Source of the DNA: CAZNEZ01 sp964572475 | GTDB taxonomy: Bacteria > Bacillota > Clostridia > Lachnospirales > Lachnospiraceae | Reading direction: 5' to 3' | Assembly: GCA_964572475.1 (NCBI GenBank) | Contig: CAZNEZ010000016.1 | Location: forward strand, 1 to 35,583 | DNA: 35,583 nt | In this document: in pieces, positions 7,959-15,999 of the stretch | Layout of the letters: every line of letters begins with the position of its first letter | Position numbering within the stretch: the stretch's first letter is position 1 | Program-made: the position numbers and the translations under genes | Notes under the pieces: model-generated | What the model saw: the letters and a program-made list of their open reading frames with translations, nothing else | What the model was told of the DNA's origin: nothing | The model's database searches: none

Positions 7959-7969
7959 GCTCGTATAAT
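7941..7969 (+). promoter_or_regulatory. adhE promoter (perfect consensus -35 and -10)
   Basis: TTGACA (7941-7946) and TATAAT (7964-7969) are separated by exactly 17 bases, giving a consensus housekeeping-sigma promoter. Transcription would begin near 7976, leaving a ~39-base leader with the SD AGGAGG (7999-8004). Such a strong promoter implies high expression when not repressed; the operator-like sites that overlap it are listed next. Confidence 0.88.
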
Positions 7970-7974
7970 AGAGA

Positions 7975-7992
7975 TTGTTAAAAGATTAACAC
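7975..7992 (+). promoter_or_regulatory. Rex operator at the adhE transcription start
   Basis: TTGTTAAAAGATTAACAC matches the Rex consensus TTGTTAAnnnnTTAACAA at 13 of 14 defined positions. It sits immediately downstream of the -10, over the expected start site, where a bound repressor would block initiation. Rex senses the NADH/NAD+ ratio and releases DNA when NADH rises, which is the expected logic for an NADH-consuming ethanol pathway. The rex gene is not in this window. Confidence 0.8.
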
Positions 7993-8014
7993 AATATTTA
8001 GGAGGAATTCAAAA

Positions 8015-10630
8015 ATGGCAAAGAATGAAAAAACAGTTACATCTCCAGCAATTGTTGACTCTGTAGAAGCTTTAGAAGCTCGTTTAGCAGAGATTAGAGC
8101 AGCTCAGAAAGAGTTTGCTACATTTTCACAGGAACAGGTAGATGAGATTTTTAGAGCAGCGGCTTTAGCAGCTAACAAGATGAGAATCCCATTAGCTAAG
8201 ATGGCAGTTGAAGAAACAGGTATGGGTATTGTTGAAGACAAAGTTATCAAGAACAATTACGCAGCTGAATATATCTATAATGCTTACAAGAACACTAAGA
8301 CAGTTGGTGTTGTTGAAGAGGACAAAGCATATGGAATCAAAAAGATTGCAGAACCAATCGGTGTTGTTGCAGCAGTTATTCCAACTACTAACCCAACATC
8401 AACAGCAATTTTCAAATCATTAATATCATTAAAGACAAGAAATGCACTTATTATTAGTCCACATCCACGTGCTAAAAACTGTACTATTGCAGCAGCAAAA
8501 GTAGTTAAAGAAGCAGCTGAAGCAGCTGGTGCACCTAAGGGCTTAATCGGATGGATTGATGTTCCTTCACTTGAACTTACTAGCACAGTAATGGCAGAAG
8601 CAGATATTATTCTTGCTACTGGTGGTCCTGGTATGGTTCATGCAGCTTATTCATCAGGAAAACCTGCTTTAGGCGTTGGTGCTGGTAATACTCCTGTTAT
8701 TATTGATGATACAGCTGATATTAAATTAGCAGTTAACTCAATCATACATTCAAAAACATTTGATAATGGTATGATTTGTGCTTCTGAGCAGTCAGTTACA
8801 GTACTTGAAAGCATTTATGCAGACGTTAAAAAGGAATTTGAATACAGAGGATGTTACTTCTTAAAACCAGATGAGATTGAAAAAGTTAGAAAAACAATCC
8901 TTATCAATGGAGCACTTAACGCTAAAATCGTTGGTCAGAGTGCTTACAACATCGCTAAATTAGCTGGTGTTAAAGTTCCTGAATTAACAAAGATTATTAT
9001 CGGAGAAGTTGAATCAGTTGATATTGCTGAAGAATTTGCTCATGAGAAATTATCTCCAGTTCTTGCTATGTACAAAGCTAAAACATTTGATGAAGCTCTT
9101 GCTAAAGCTGAAAGACTTGTTGCAGACGGTGGTTATGGTCATACATCTTCACTTTTCGTTAATATTAATGAATCAGAGAAGATTGCTAAACATTCAGCTC
9201 TTATGAAGACATGTCGTGTTATTATTAATACACCTGCTTCACACGGCGGAATCGGTGATCTTTATAACTTCAAACTTACTCCTTCATTAACTCTTGGTTG
9301 TGGTTCATGGGGCGGCAACTCAGTTTCAGAAAATGTTGGTGTTAAGCACCTTCTTAATATCAAAACAGTAGCTGAGAGGAGAGAAAATATGCTTTGGTTT
9401 AGAGCACCTGAAAAGGTTTACTTCAAGAAAGGCTGTATGCCAGTAGCTCTTGATGAATTAAAGAACGTATTAGGCAAAAAGAGAGCATTTATCGTAACTG
9501 ACTCATTCTTATATATGAATGGTTACGTTAAACCAATTACAGATAAATTAAACGAAATGGGTATCACATACGAGTGCTTCTCAAATGTACACCCAGATCC
9601 AACACTTGACAATGCTATTGAAGGTGCTGCAGCTATGACAAGATTCCAGCCTGATTGTATCATCGCACTTGGTGGTGGTTCAGCTATGGATGCTGGTAAG
9701 ATTATGTGGGTTATGTATGAGCATCCTGAAGTTAAGTTTGAAGATTTAGCTATGAGATTCATGGATATTCGTAAGAGAGTTTACACATTCCCTAAGATGG
9801 GTGAGAAAGCTTACTTTGTAGCTATTCCTACATCATCAGGTACTGGTTCAGAGGTAACTTCATTCGCAGTTATTACAGATCAGGAAACTGGAACAAAATA
9901 TCCTCTTGCTGATTACGAATTAATGCCTAACATGTCAATCGTTGATACAGATAACATGATGAGTCAGCCAAAAGGCTTAACATCAGCTTCTGGTATTGAT
10001 GTTTTAGTTCATGCATTAGAAGCATATGCTTCAATTATGGCAACAGATTATACAGACGGTCTTGCTCTTAAAGCAATGAAGAGTGTATTTGAATATTTAC
10101 CAACTGCTTACAATGATGGAACAAATGTTGAAGCTCGTCAGAAGATGGCTGATGCTTCATGTATTGCAGGTATGGCATTTAATAATGCTTTCCTAGGTGT
10201 TTGTCACTCAATGGCTCATAAACTTGGTGCTTATCACCACATTCCACATGGTATTGCAAATGCTTTATTAATAAGCCTTGTAATTGATTATAACTCAGCA
10301 GAATGCCCAACTAAGATGGGAACATTCTCACAGTATCAGTATCCACATACATTAGCTAGATATGCTGAATGTGCTAGATTCTGTGGTGTTGTTGGAAAAG
10401 ATGATCAAGATACAGTTAATAAATTTATCAAGGCAATTGAAGAACTTAAAGCTACTGTTGGCGTTAAGAAAACAATCAAAGATTACGGCGTAGATGAGAA
10501 ATATTTCTTAGATACATTAGATGAGATGGTTGAGAATGCATTTGATGATCAGTGTACAGGCGCTAATCCAAGATATCCATTAATGAATGAAATCAAGGAT
10601 ATGTACCTCAAAGCTTACTATGGCAAGTAG
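8015..10630 (+). CDS. adhE: Bifunctional acetaldehyde-CoA/alcohol dehydrogenase
   Basis: The 871-residue enzyme reduces acetyl-CoA to acetaldehyde and then ethanol with two NADH, regenerating NAD+ in fermentation. Residues 1-~450 are the CoA-acylating aldehyde dehydrogenase, with catalytic Cys255 in MICASEQS and the PTTNPTSTAIFK cofactor region. Residues ~460-871 are the iron-dependent alcohol dehydrogenase, with GGGSAMDAGK (starting near 553) for NAD and metal ligands Asp662, His666, His731 and His745; their spacing agrees with the E. coli AdhE ligands. AdhE normally assembles into cytoplasmic spirosomes. The length is normal and the frame intact. The start has AGGAGG and a perfect promoter with Rex-like operators. 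The gene is monocistronic and ends at a strong terminator. It is transcribed head-on to replication from oriC. Confidence 0.98.
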   Translation: MAKNEKTVTSPAIVDSVEALEARLAEIRAAQKEFATFSQEQVDEIFRAAALAANKMRIPLAKMAVEETGMGIVEDKVIKNNYAAEYIYNAYKNTKTVGVVEEDKAYGIKKIAEPIGVVAAVIPTTNPTSTAIFKSLISLKTRNALIISPHPRAKNCTIAAAKVVKEAAEAAGAPKGLIGWIDVPSLELTSTVMAEADIILATGGPGMVHAAYSSGKPALGVGAGNTPVIIDDTADIKLAVNSIIHSKTFDNGMICASEQSVTVLESIYADVKKEFEYRGCYFLKPDEIEKVRKTILINGALNAKIVGQSAYNIAKLAGVKVPELTKIIIGEVESVDIAEEFAHEKLSPVLAMYKAKTFDEALAKAERLVADGGYGHTSSLFVNINESEKIAKHSALMKTCRVIINTPASHGGIGDLYNFKLTPSLTLGCGSWGGNSVSENVGVKHLLNIKTVAERRENMLWFRAPEKVYFKKGCMPVALDELKNVLGKKRAFIVTDSFLYMNGYVKPITDKLNEMGITYECFSNVHPDPTLDNAIEGAAAMTRFQPDCIIALGGGSAMDAGKIMWVMYEHPEVKFEDLAMRFMDIRKRVYTFPKMGEKAYFVAIPTSSGTGSEVTSFAVITDQETGTKYPLADYELMPNMSIVDTDNMMSQPKGLTSASGIDVLVHALEAYASIMATDYTDGLALKAMKSVFEYLPTAYNDGTNVEARQKMADASCIAGMAFNNAFLGVCHSMAHKLGAYHHIPHGIANALLISLVIDYNSAECPTKMGTFSQYQYPHTLARYAECARFCGVVGKDDQDTVNKFIKAIEELKATVGVKKTIKDYGVDEKYFLDTLDEMVENAFDDQCTGANPRYPLMNEIKDMYLKAYYGK

Positions 10631-10692
10631 GATTGAACTAACATTCAATTCATTACTTATATAGATTTCTTTGCCAAGAAATTAATATATAA

Positions 10693-10761
10693 AAGCGCTT
10701 AAGCGCTTAGAAGAGTACTAAGTATTCTTCACTAACTTACAATACAGTTTCACGTATTGTA
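10693..10761. repeat. Three consecutive palindromes in the adhE 3' region
   Basis: The first is AAGCGCTTAAGCGCTT (10693-10708), a perfect 16-base palindrome. The second is GAAGAGTACT-A-AGTATTCTTC (about 10710-10730) with one wobble. The third is TACAATAC (10738-10745) with GTATTGTA (10754-10761). All lie between the adhE stop and its terminator, so they would be in the mRNA tail. Part of this stretch is repeated at 13873-13912. Confidence 0.7.
10702..10741 (+). repeat. Intergenic repeat, copy A (partner at 13873-13912)
   Basis: This 40-base stretch, ending GTATTCTTCACTAACTTACA, agrees at about 30 of 40 positions with 13873-13912, including 19 of the last 20. The two copies have the same orientation and flank the GGDEF-EAL gene. 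Identity is by eye. Confidence 0.6.
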
Positions 10762-10770
10762 CAAAAGTTA

Positions 10771-10809
10771 AAAACAGCTGTCACTTTTAATTGAGTGACA
10801 GCTGTTTTT
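10771..10809. terminator. Bidirectional terminator between adhE and the GGDEF-EAL gene
   Basis: A 15-bp perfect stem AAAACAGCTGTCACT (10771-10785) and AGTGACAGCTGTTTT (10794-10808) has an 8-base loop, with A and T runs on both sides. It serves adhE (+) and the convergent GGDEF-EAL gene (-), which stops at 10850. Confidence 0.88.
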
Positions 10810-10849
10810 GATTTTAACCTATTAAATCTCAACCCATTAATCTTCTATT

Positions 10850-13780
10850 CTACATTCTATCTCTTTCTTCCTCATAATGAATTCTAATCTCACTTGATGC
10901 TAATACCCTATTAAAGAATCTAAGATTGGCTATAGTACCCTGATATCCTGTTTGATATTCATCTGAACCTATTGATATCTCTAATACATTATGCAAATCC
11001 GCTACATACAGTCTGCTGCTAACATTTTCACCATTTACAAATAAACGTGCTGTGTTAATTTCTGAGTTGTATGTAAGCACTATATGTGCCCATTCATTTT
11101 CTTTAATAATTCTCTTATAGGAAGTATCATTCCATCCGATTTCTTCGTTAAATCCCTTTTTTATTCTATATGACATTGCTCCTGGCCATGCTGCTGGCAT
11201 ATATTCCATAAATCCATCTTCATATTTTACAAATATAACACTTGTAAACTGTAAAAAGCTTTCTGGCTTAATCCAAAATGAAATACTATAATCTTCTGTA
11301 AGAATATCTGTAGGAATCTTAAGATAATCTGTTAATGGAGCAGAACCTACTAATCTAAGTCCTTTACTTCCAGGATAAACACCTTCTGTAAAACTATACT
11401 TATCCCCAACAAATTCAGCATTATGCATTCCATCTTCTGAATTAAAGTTATCCTTAAACAAATACTCTATTACCACCTCTTCAACTGGTTCATGATCCAT
11501 AGCATATTGCTCAAAGCTTCTTATGTCCAGTGGTTTGGAATAATAGTAGCCCTGTGCTATCTCGCAGCCAAAACTTGTAAGCATATCAACCTGTTCTTGG
11601 TTTTCAACACCTTCGGTTACAATATCTAGTTCTAATTCTTTACTCATAGATATAATACTCTTTAGAATCTTTTGACCTCTAATATCATTATCTGTTAATT
11701 GAAGAAAATTTCTATCAATTTTAATAATATCTACAGGAATATCTTTCAAAATATTAAGTGATGAATATCCTGAACCAAAATCATCAATAGAAACCATAAA
11801 ACCATTTTCTTTAAGCTCATTTGTAACCTCTAATAACAAGTCTGAATCTTCAAAAAACGCATTCTCTGTTACTTCAATCTCTAAATCAGCTGGGTCTACA
11901 TCATATCTTTCTGCAATCTCAAGTAATTCATCTACAAAATTATCATTTTGTATGTGAAGCCTTGACATATTAACTGAAATCAATACATTGTATCTATTCT
12001 CACTCTTCCATCTCTTTTTTAATTTGCATACTTCTTCAAACATATACATATCAAGATTAATAATAAATCCATTTTTTTCAAAAATATTAATAAATTTGTT
12101 AGGAGGAATCATTCCTTTTTTCTTATGTTCCCACCTTACTAATGCTTCTGCGCCTACCAACTTTGAACTCATCATATTAATCTTTGGTTGTAAATATACC
12201 TTAAATTCATTGTTTTTAAGTGCAGATTCCATCTCTTCCTCAACTTCATTACGTTGTTGAATTTCAATTTCCATATCTTCACTATAAAAATCAATCTGCC
12301 TATCAAATTGAAATTTAACATTCTTTCTTGCTATGTCGGCAGCGTCTTTAATACTTTGTAATGGCGTTGATATATCATTTATTAGAGAAATACCGCATGA
12401 GAACAATATATGAAAATTCATATTAAATCTATCGTAAATATGTTCTTTAATCTTATCAAATATTGACTCTACCCTATCAACTAGCTGATATTTGTCTGTA
12501 TATATAAGCAACGCTGCAAATACATCTCCACTAATTCTAATTACTGTTTCACAATTAGAATCAATATTACGCGTAACTTCCTCTGCAACTATATTAAGTA
12601 CTATATTTCCTCTCTCATAACCCATTGTATTGTTAATAAATTTAAAATTATCCATATCAAATATAATGTAGGCATATTTTTGATTTTGATTCTGCTGTAA
12701 GAAGTTTTTAAACTCTTCTTCCATATAATTTTGATTACCTATACCAGTAATTTGGTCTTTATATGCTAGTTTCCTAATTCTCTCATTTACGTTTTTATCC
12801 ACATAAATTATATAAATAAGGAAAACTATCACCACTATTAACAAAATTGTACTCATTATTATTACATATTTAAAAATAATATTGGTATTGGAAATAATAT
12901 TATTAGCCTTAACTATAGAAATAATACTCCAGCCACTATCTGTATCAAATGGAATATAAGATAGAATACTATTGTCTTTATCTTCCCTATCAAGAACTAT
13001 ATATCCATTTTTATTATTCTTAATATCTTGAACAACCTGTTTCACCTTAGACTCATTTATGCCCAGAGTCTTTAATCTATCGGCTAATCTTGTTGAACTA
13101 CTCTTATCATTGTAATTCAAATTAGCTGCTATTATACCTTCTGAGTTAACGATTAGCTTTGATTCATTTTCTTCAAAATTAGAAACTGGATTATTCATAA
13201 GACTTGATAATGTCTCAACCACATACAAATATCCTGTTTTCTTACTTTCTTTATCACTGTCTGACTTAAGTGTAACAGGAATAGAATAAACTATAAGAAC
13301 TTGCTTATTCTCATAATCTTGTAATATTCCACATATTGATACTTTATCTGATTTAACCACATCTTTATTAATTTTATCTATTATACTTACATTTTCATTA
13401 TTGATTTTAATATCTATATTATCACAAATGTAATCTATATTATTATAATTAAAAAAACTACATCTGGCATTTTCATCGTTATCAATTGTCTTTAAAATAT
13501 TATCAATTTCTGTTTTTAGTTTATCTTCATTATCTATATCTGTTTTATTATTTTGGCACACACTAATAAGCTGATTCAAATATGGTGTCAGCTGTGATTG
13601 TTTACTCTTAAGTGATGAATTAATATTCTCAATATCATTCTTATCTGACTGCAGAATCTGATCTACGGTATCCGAGTATATCTGTTCGCTGACGTCATTG
13701 ATATACCAATATGTATAGGCAGCAAATATTGCAATCAGTCCAACTAAAGCAACTCCAAGTTGAGCTTTTCGTAATTTCAT
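10850..13780 (-). CDS. Membrane sensor with degenerate GGDEF, intact EAL and C-terminal LamG-like domain
   Basis: From the ATG at 13780 the product is 976 residues; GGAG six bases upstream favours this start over the in-frame ATG at 13792. A span at residues ~5-25 and another at ~300-325 enclose an extracytoplasmic sensor domain. The GGDEF-like domain (~340-500) has SGDVF near 418 in place of GGDEF, so cyclase activity is unlikely. The EAL domain (~515-760) keeps its signature residues: GAEALVRW, SVNMS, EVTENAF, DDFGSGYSS, IKIDRNF, TEGVENQEQ and QGYYYSKP, so c-di-GMP hydrolysis is expected. Residues ~775-970 look like a LamG/concanavalin-type jelly roll (SISFWIKPES, EWAHIVLTYNS, ARLFVNGENV, IANLRFFNRVL). 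That domain would lie in the cytoplasm. The gene is transcribed alone between two terminators. Confidence 0.9.
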   Translation of the reverse strand: MKLRKAQLGVALVGLIAIFAAYTYWYINDVSEQIYSDTVDQILQSDKNDIENINSSLKSKQSQLTPYLNQLISVCQNNKTDIDNEDKLKTEIDNILKTIDNDENARCSFFNYNNIDYICDNIDIKINNENVSIIDKINKDVVKSDKVSICGILQDYENKQVLIVYSIPVTLKSDSDKESKKTGYLYVVETLSSLMNNPVSNFEENESKLIVNSEGIIAANLNYNDKSSSTRLADRLKTLGINESKVKQVVQDIKNNKNGYIVLDREDKDNSILSYIPFDTDSGWSIISIVKANNIISNTNIIFKYVIIMSTILLIVVIVFLIYIIYVDKNVNERIRKLAYKDQITGIGNQNYMEEEFKNFLQQNQNQKYAYIIFDMDNFKFINNTMGYERGNIVLNIVAEEVTRNIDSNCETVIRISGDVFAALLIYTDKYQLVDRVESIFDKIKEHIYDRFNMNFHILFSCGISLINDISTPLQSIKDAADIARKNVKFQFDRQIDFYSEDMEIEIQQRNEVEEEMESALKNNEFKVYLQPKINMMSSKLVGAEALVRWEHKKKGMIPPNKFINIFEKNGFIINLDMYMFEEVCKLKKRWKSENRYNVLISVNMSRLHIQNDNFVDELLEIAERYDVDPADLEIEVTENAFFEDSDLLLEVTNELKENGFMVSIDDFGSGYSSLNILKDIPVDIIKIDRNFLQLTDNDIRGQKILKSIISMSKELELDIVTEGVENQEQVDMLTSFGCEIAQGYYYSKPLDIRSFEQYAMDHEPVEEVVIEYLFKDNFNSEDGMHNAEFVGDKYSFTEGVYPGSKGLRLVGSAPLTDYLKIPTDILTEDYSISFWIKPESFLQFTSVIFVKYEDGFMEYMPAAWPGAMSYRIKKGFNEEIGWNDTSYKRIIKENEWAHIVLTYNSEINTARLFVNGENVSSRLYVADLHNVLEISIGSDEYQTGYQGTIANLRFFNRVLASSEIRIHYEEERDRM

Positions 13781-13872
13781 ATCTGTCTCCATTCTAAAAA
13801 TATTTTAGGAGCAACTAATAATACATGCTTGCATAACCCAAACTTTCTAATCCTTTTAATGCTTGCCAATGC

Positions 13873-13912
13873 AGGCACTTGGAAATATATTTCGTATTCT
13901 TCCCTAACTTAC
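13873..13912 (+). repeat. Intergenic repeat, copy B (partner at 10702-10741)
   Basis: This is the second copy of the ~40-base element, in the same orientation, in the upstream region of the GGDEF-EAL gene. On the minus strand both copies can form a hairpin beginning GAAGAAUA with pairing partly kept despite changed bases (AGUACUCUUC in copy A, UAUAUUUCC in copy B). Nearby, ATGCTTGC occurs at 13825-13832 and 13859-13866. Confidence 0.6.
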
Positions 13913-13929
13913 ACTAGTTTTGTCGCATT

Positions 13930-13970
13930 TTCCTATGAAGTTAAAAAAGGACCTTCCTATGAAGTTAAAA
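13930..13970 (+). repeat. 17-bp direct repeat TTCCTATGAAGTTAAAA
   Basis: Two exact copies lie at 13930-13946 and 13954-13970 with a 24-base period. The second copy merges into the left arm of the hairpin at 13964-14000. The sequence is non-coding, between the kinase stop and the GGDEF-EAL start. Confidence 0.75.
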
Positions 13971-14000
13971 GGATTATTCCATAGGAATAATCCTTTTAAC
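13964..14000 (-). terminator. Perfect 17-bp hairpin downstream of the kinase gene
   Basis: GTTAAAAGGATTATTCC (13964-13980) and GGAATAATCCTTTTAAC (13984-14000) pair perfectly around a 3-base loop. It lies 20 bases after the kinase stop (14021, minus strand) and its outer arm carries a U run, so termination of the kinase message is the likely role. Confidence 0.8.
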
Positions 14001-14020
14001 TGGTTCCAAACTAAATATTG

Positions 14021-14773
14021 TTATTCGTATTCAACTACATCAATCCACTTGGATAGTAATTCTTTTTCTTCAGCAATATTCTTGGTAAGCCTTGCTGCTG
14101 CTACAACTGGAAGCCATCTTTGAACATAAGTCTTATCCGTATTACTCTTTTCACAGAACAAATCAATGTATTTTTCTGCTATATCCTTATGATAAATACA
14201 TAACCATAAATATGTTCTAGCCACATCTGCACTAGCGTTACCCTGAGTTGCATGATTCCAGTCAATAACATATGCTTTATTGTCTTTTTCTGAAATTATT
14301 ATATTGAGTGGATTCAAATCTCCATGACATATCTTTTTATGCTTTGGAGCGCTATCAAGTCTTGTAAGTAATTCATATTTCTTTGTGTCATCAATTGTTG
14401 TAAGACCATCAATTCTTGAATATAACTTATCTTTTAATTTTGCAAGTCCATTACATTTCTTAGAATGTATACTCATTTGTATGTCTACCATCTGCTCAAC
14501 ATACTTATCAACATTTGCTGAATCATCTTTCATCATCTGACCTAATGTCTTACCCTCAATAAGATCCATTGAAATCGACCATTTTCCATCAATATTCGTA
14601 ACATCTTTTAAATGTGGAACATCAAGTCCAACTTCCTCTATCTTAGCAATGATTAAAGCTTCACTTAAAACATCTGCCTTTGGATAGTCTTTATTAAATA
14701 CTTTGACTGCCAAATCTCCACTTTTGTATACCTCATTATTGGTTCCTTTTGCAATAAGCTTTTCTAACTTCAT
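14021..14773 (-). CDS. Aminoglycoside-phosphotransferase-fold small-molecule kinase
   Basis: The 250-residue protein has a kinase fold of the APH/choline-kinase type. Lys24 in LAVKVF is the probable ATP-binding lysine. H150-GDLNPLNII is the Brenner-type catalytic loop with Asp152 as base and Asn157 as metal ligand. D171-WNHAT replaces DFG as the second metal-binding motif. The substrate is unknown; relatives phosphorylate antibiotics, thiamine, choline or sugars, and resistance should not be assumed. There is no signal peptide or span. SD AAAGGAG lies seven bases upstream of the ATG. It is transcribed alone, with a promoter candidate at 14844-14872 and a strong hairpin after the stop. Confidence 0.85.
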   Translation of the reverse strand: MKLEKLIAKGTNNEVYKSGDLAVKVFNKDYPKADVLSEALIIAKIEEVGLDVPHLKDVTNIDGKWSISMDLIEGKTLGQMMKDDSANVDKYVEQMVDIQMSIHSKKCNGLAKLKDKLYSRIDGLTTIDDTKKYELLTRLDSAPKHKKICHGDLNPLNIIISEKDNKAYVIDWNHATQGNASADVARTYLWLCIYHKDIAEKYIDLFCEKSNTDKTYVQRWLPVVAAARLTKNIAEEKELLSKWIDVVEYE

Positions 14774-14843
14774 AACAATACTCCTTTCGCATCCTGCATT
14801 TCATGATGTCTAGTATAATCATCGGGTCTGTTTCTATACTTGA

Positions 14844-14872
14844 ATTATACTACTATTTATATAAAATGTACA
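14844..14872 (-). promoter_or_regulatory. Promoter candidate for the APH-fold kinase
   Basis: On the minus strand TGTACA (-35) and TATAAT (-10) are separated by 17 bases, about 70 bases before the kinase ATG. The -10 is perfect and the -35 is 4 of 6. Confidence 0.5.
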
Positions 14873-14898
14873 GATGTTTTATTCATTATATATTAGTT

Positions 14899-15972
14899 TT
14901 AGTTAATATTACTATCTATTGCTTTTTCAATGAAAACTGTCAGTCGTTCACACATATCTAGTACTTTAGGACTAGGTAATTTATTCCCATTCTCATCTAT
15001 TATCAGTTTAATTATAGGTCTATCTTTATATCCTTTATTTTGTCTAATAATATAACCCTCTTCTCCTGAAGTTAACCTAACATAAGTTCCTTCTGGATAA
15101 ATACTTACAAGTTCTAAAAATTCCTCACTCAATTCCATGTCAAATTTAGTACCCATATATGTGGAAATATATTCGATTGCTTCTTGAAGTGTTGCTCTTA
15201 CACATCCAATTCCACATATCATTCTATCAAATGCATCACAAATTTCTACTACTTTTATCTCTCTAGACACCCTGTTTTTAGTGGTTTTAAAAGGATATCC
15301 TGTAGCATCATCTCTCTCATGATGATGAAGAATAATTTGTTTTTGTATTTCGCTAATCCAGTCTTCATCTTTTATTGCATCATATCCATATATTACATGT
15401 TTCTTGTATTCTATATATTGTTTCTTATCTAAAGTTCTTACATCAATATTTTCATACGGAACTGTAATATATCTAAGTCCTATATCATGTAATATTGCTC
15501 CCTTAGCAATATCATATATTCTTTCTTTTTCAAATTTGGCTTTTGCAGCAAGTAAAGATGCTAATGCGCACACATTTATAGAATGCGTATACATATCCGC
15601 ATTCTCCTCTTTTACATTTGTAATCTGCTCTATAATTTCCTTTTCATTAAGTACATCATCAATTATATCCTGCGCTATTCGTGTAAGTCTTTTCAATTCC
15701 CTTGAGTTTTTATATATATGTGTTTCTAGTACTTGTTTTGCTACTTCTTTGCTGTATTCTATTACAATATCGTGCTTCCTATTGATATCCTCATCTGATT
15801 CATTGGGATCATCCTCAACATATACGGCTTTTATTCCGATTTCTATAAGTTTTTGCAAATATTCTTTTTTTAATACAGTTCCAGCTGCTATAAGTTCAAC
15901 CTCATTGAAGCCGATAATATGTTTAGCTAATACCTCGTCTCCCCTTAAATTGCAAATCGGAACTAATTTCAT
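14899..15972 (-). CDS. HD-GYP domain protein (probable c-di-GMP phosphodiesterase)
   Basis: The protein has 357 residues. The N-terminal ~115 residues have no clear sensor motif. The HD-GYP domain (about 120-295) has His130, H162-D163 (ILHDIGLR), His192, the HHE cluster at 216-219 (ILHHHER), GYP at 225-227 and Asp246 (CDAFDRM), so metal-binding and GYP signatures are present. Such proteins hydrolyse c-di-GMP or related cyclic dinucleotides. A beta-rich C-terminal segment (YPEGTYVRLTSGEEGYIIRQN) is common in this family. No membrane span is seen, so it should be cytoplasmic. It is last in the minus-strand run parA-parB-DUF4446-HD-GYP, 27 bases after DUF4446. AT-rich sequence with no clear terminator follows. 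Confidence 0.9.
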   Translation of the reverse strand: MKLVPICNLRGDEVLAKHIIGFNEVELIAAGTVLKKEYLQKLIEIGIKAVYVEDDPNESDEDINRKHDIVIEYSKEVAKQVLETHIYKNSRELKRLTRIAQDIIDDVLNEKEIIEQITNVKEENADMYTHSINVCALASLLAAKAKFEKERIYDIAKGAILHDIGLRYITVPYENIDVRTLDKKQYIEYKKHVIYGYDAIKDEDWISEIQKQIILHHHERDDATGYPFKTTKNRVSREIKVVEICDAFDRMICGIGCVRATLQEAIEYISTYMGTKFDMELSEEFLELVSIYPEGTYVRLTSGEEGYIIRQNKGYKDRPIIKLIIDENGNKLPSPKVLDMCERLTVFIEKAIDSNIN

Positions 15973-15999
15973 AAGTTATCCTACCATTCTAATTAAACT

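Noticed and set aside
14021..14773. Aminoglycoside resistance gene
   Set aside because: The fold is shared with many metabolic kinases, and no resistance-specific features or mobile context are seen.
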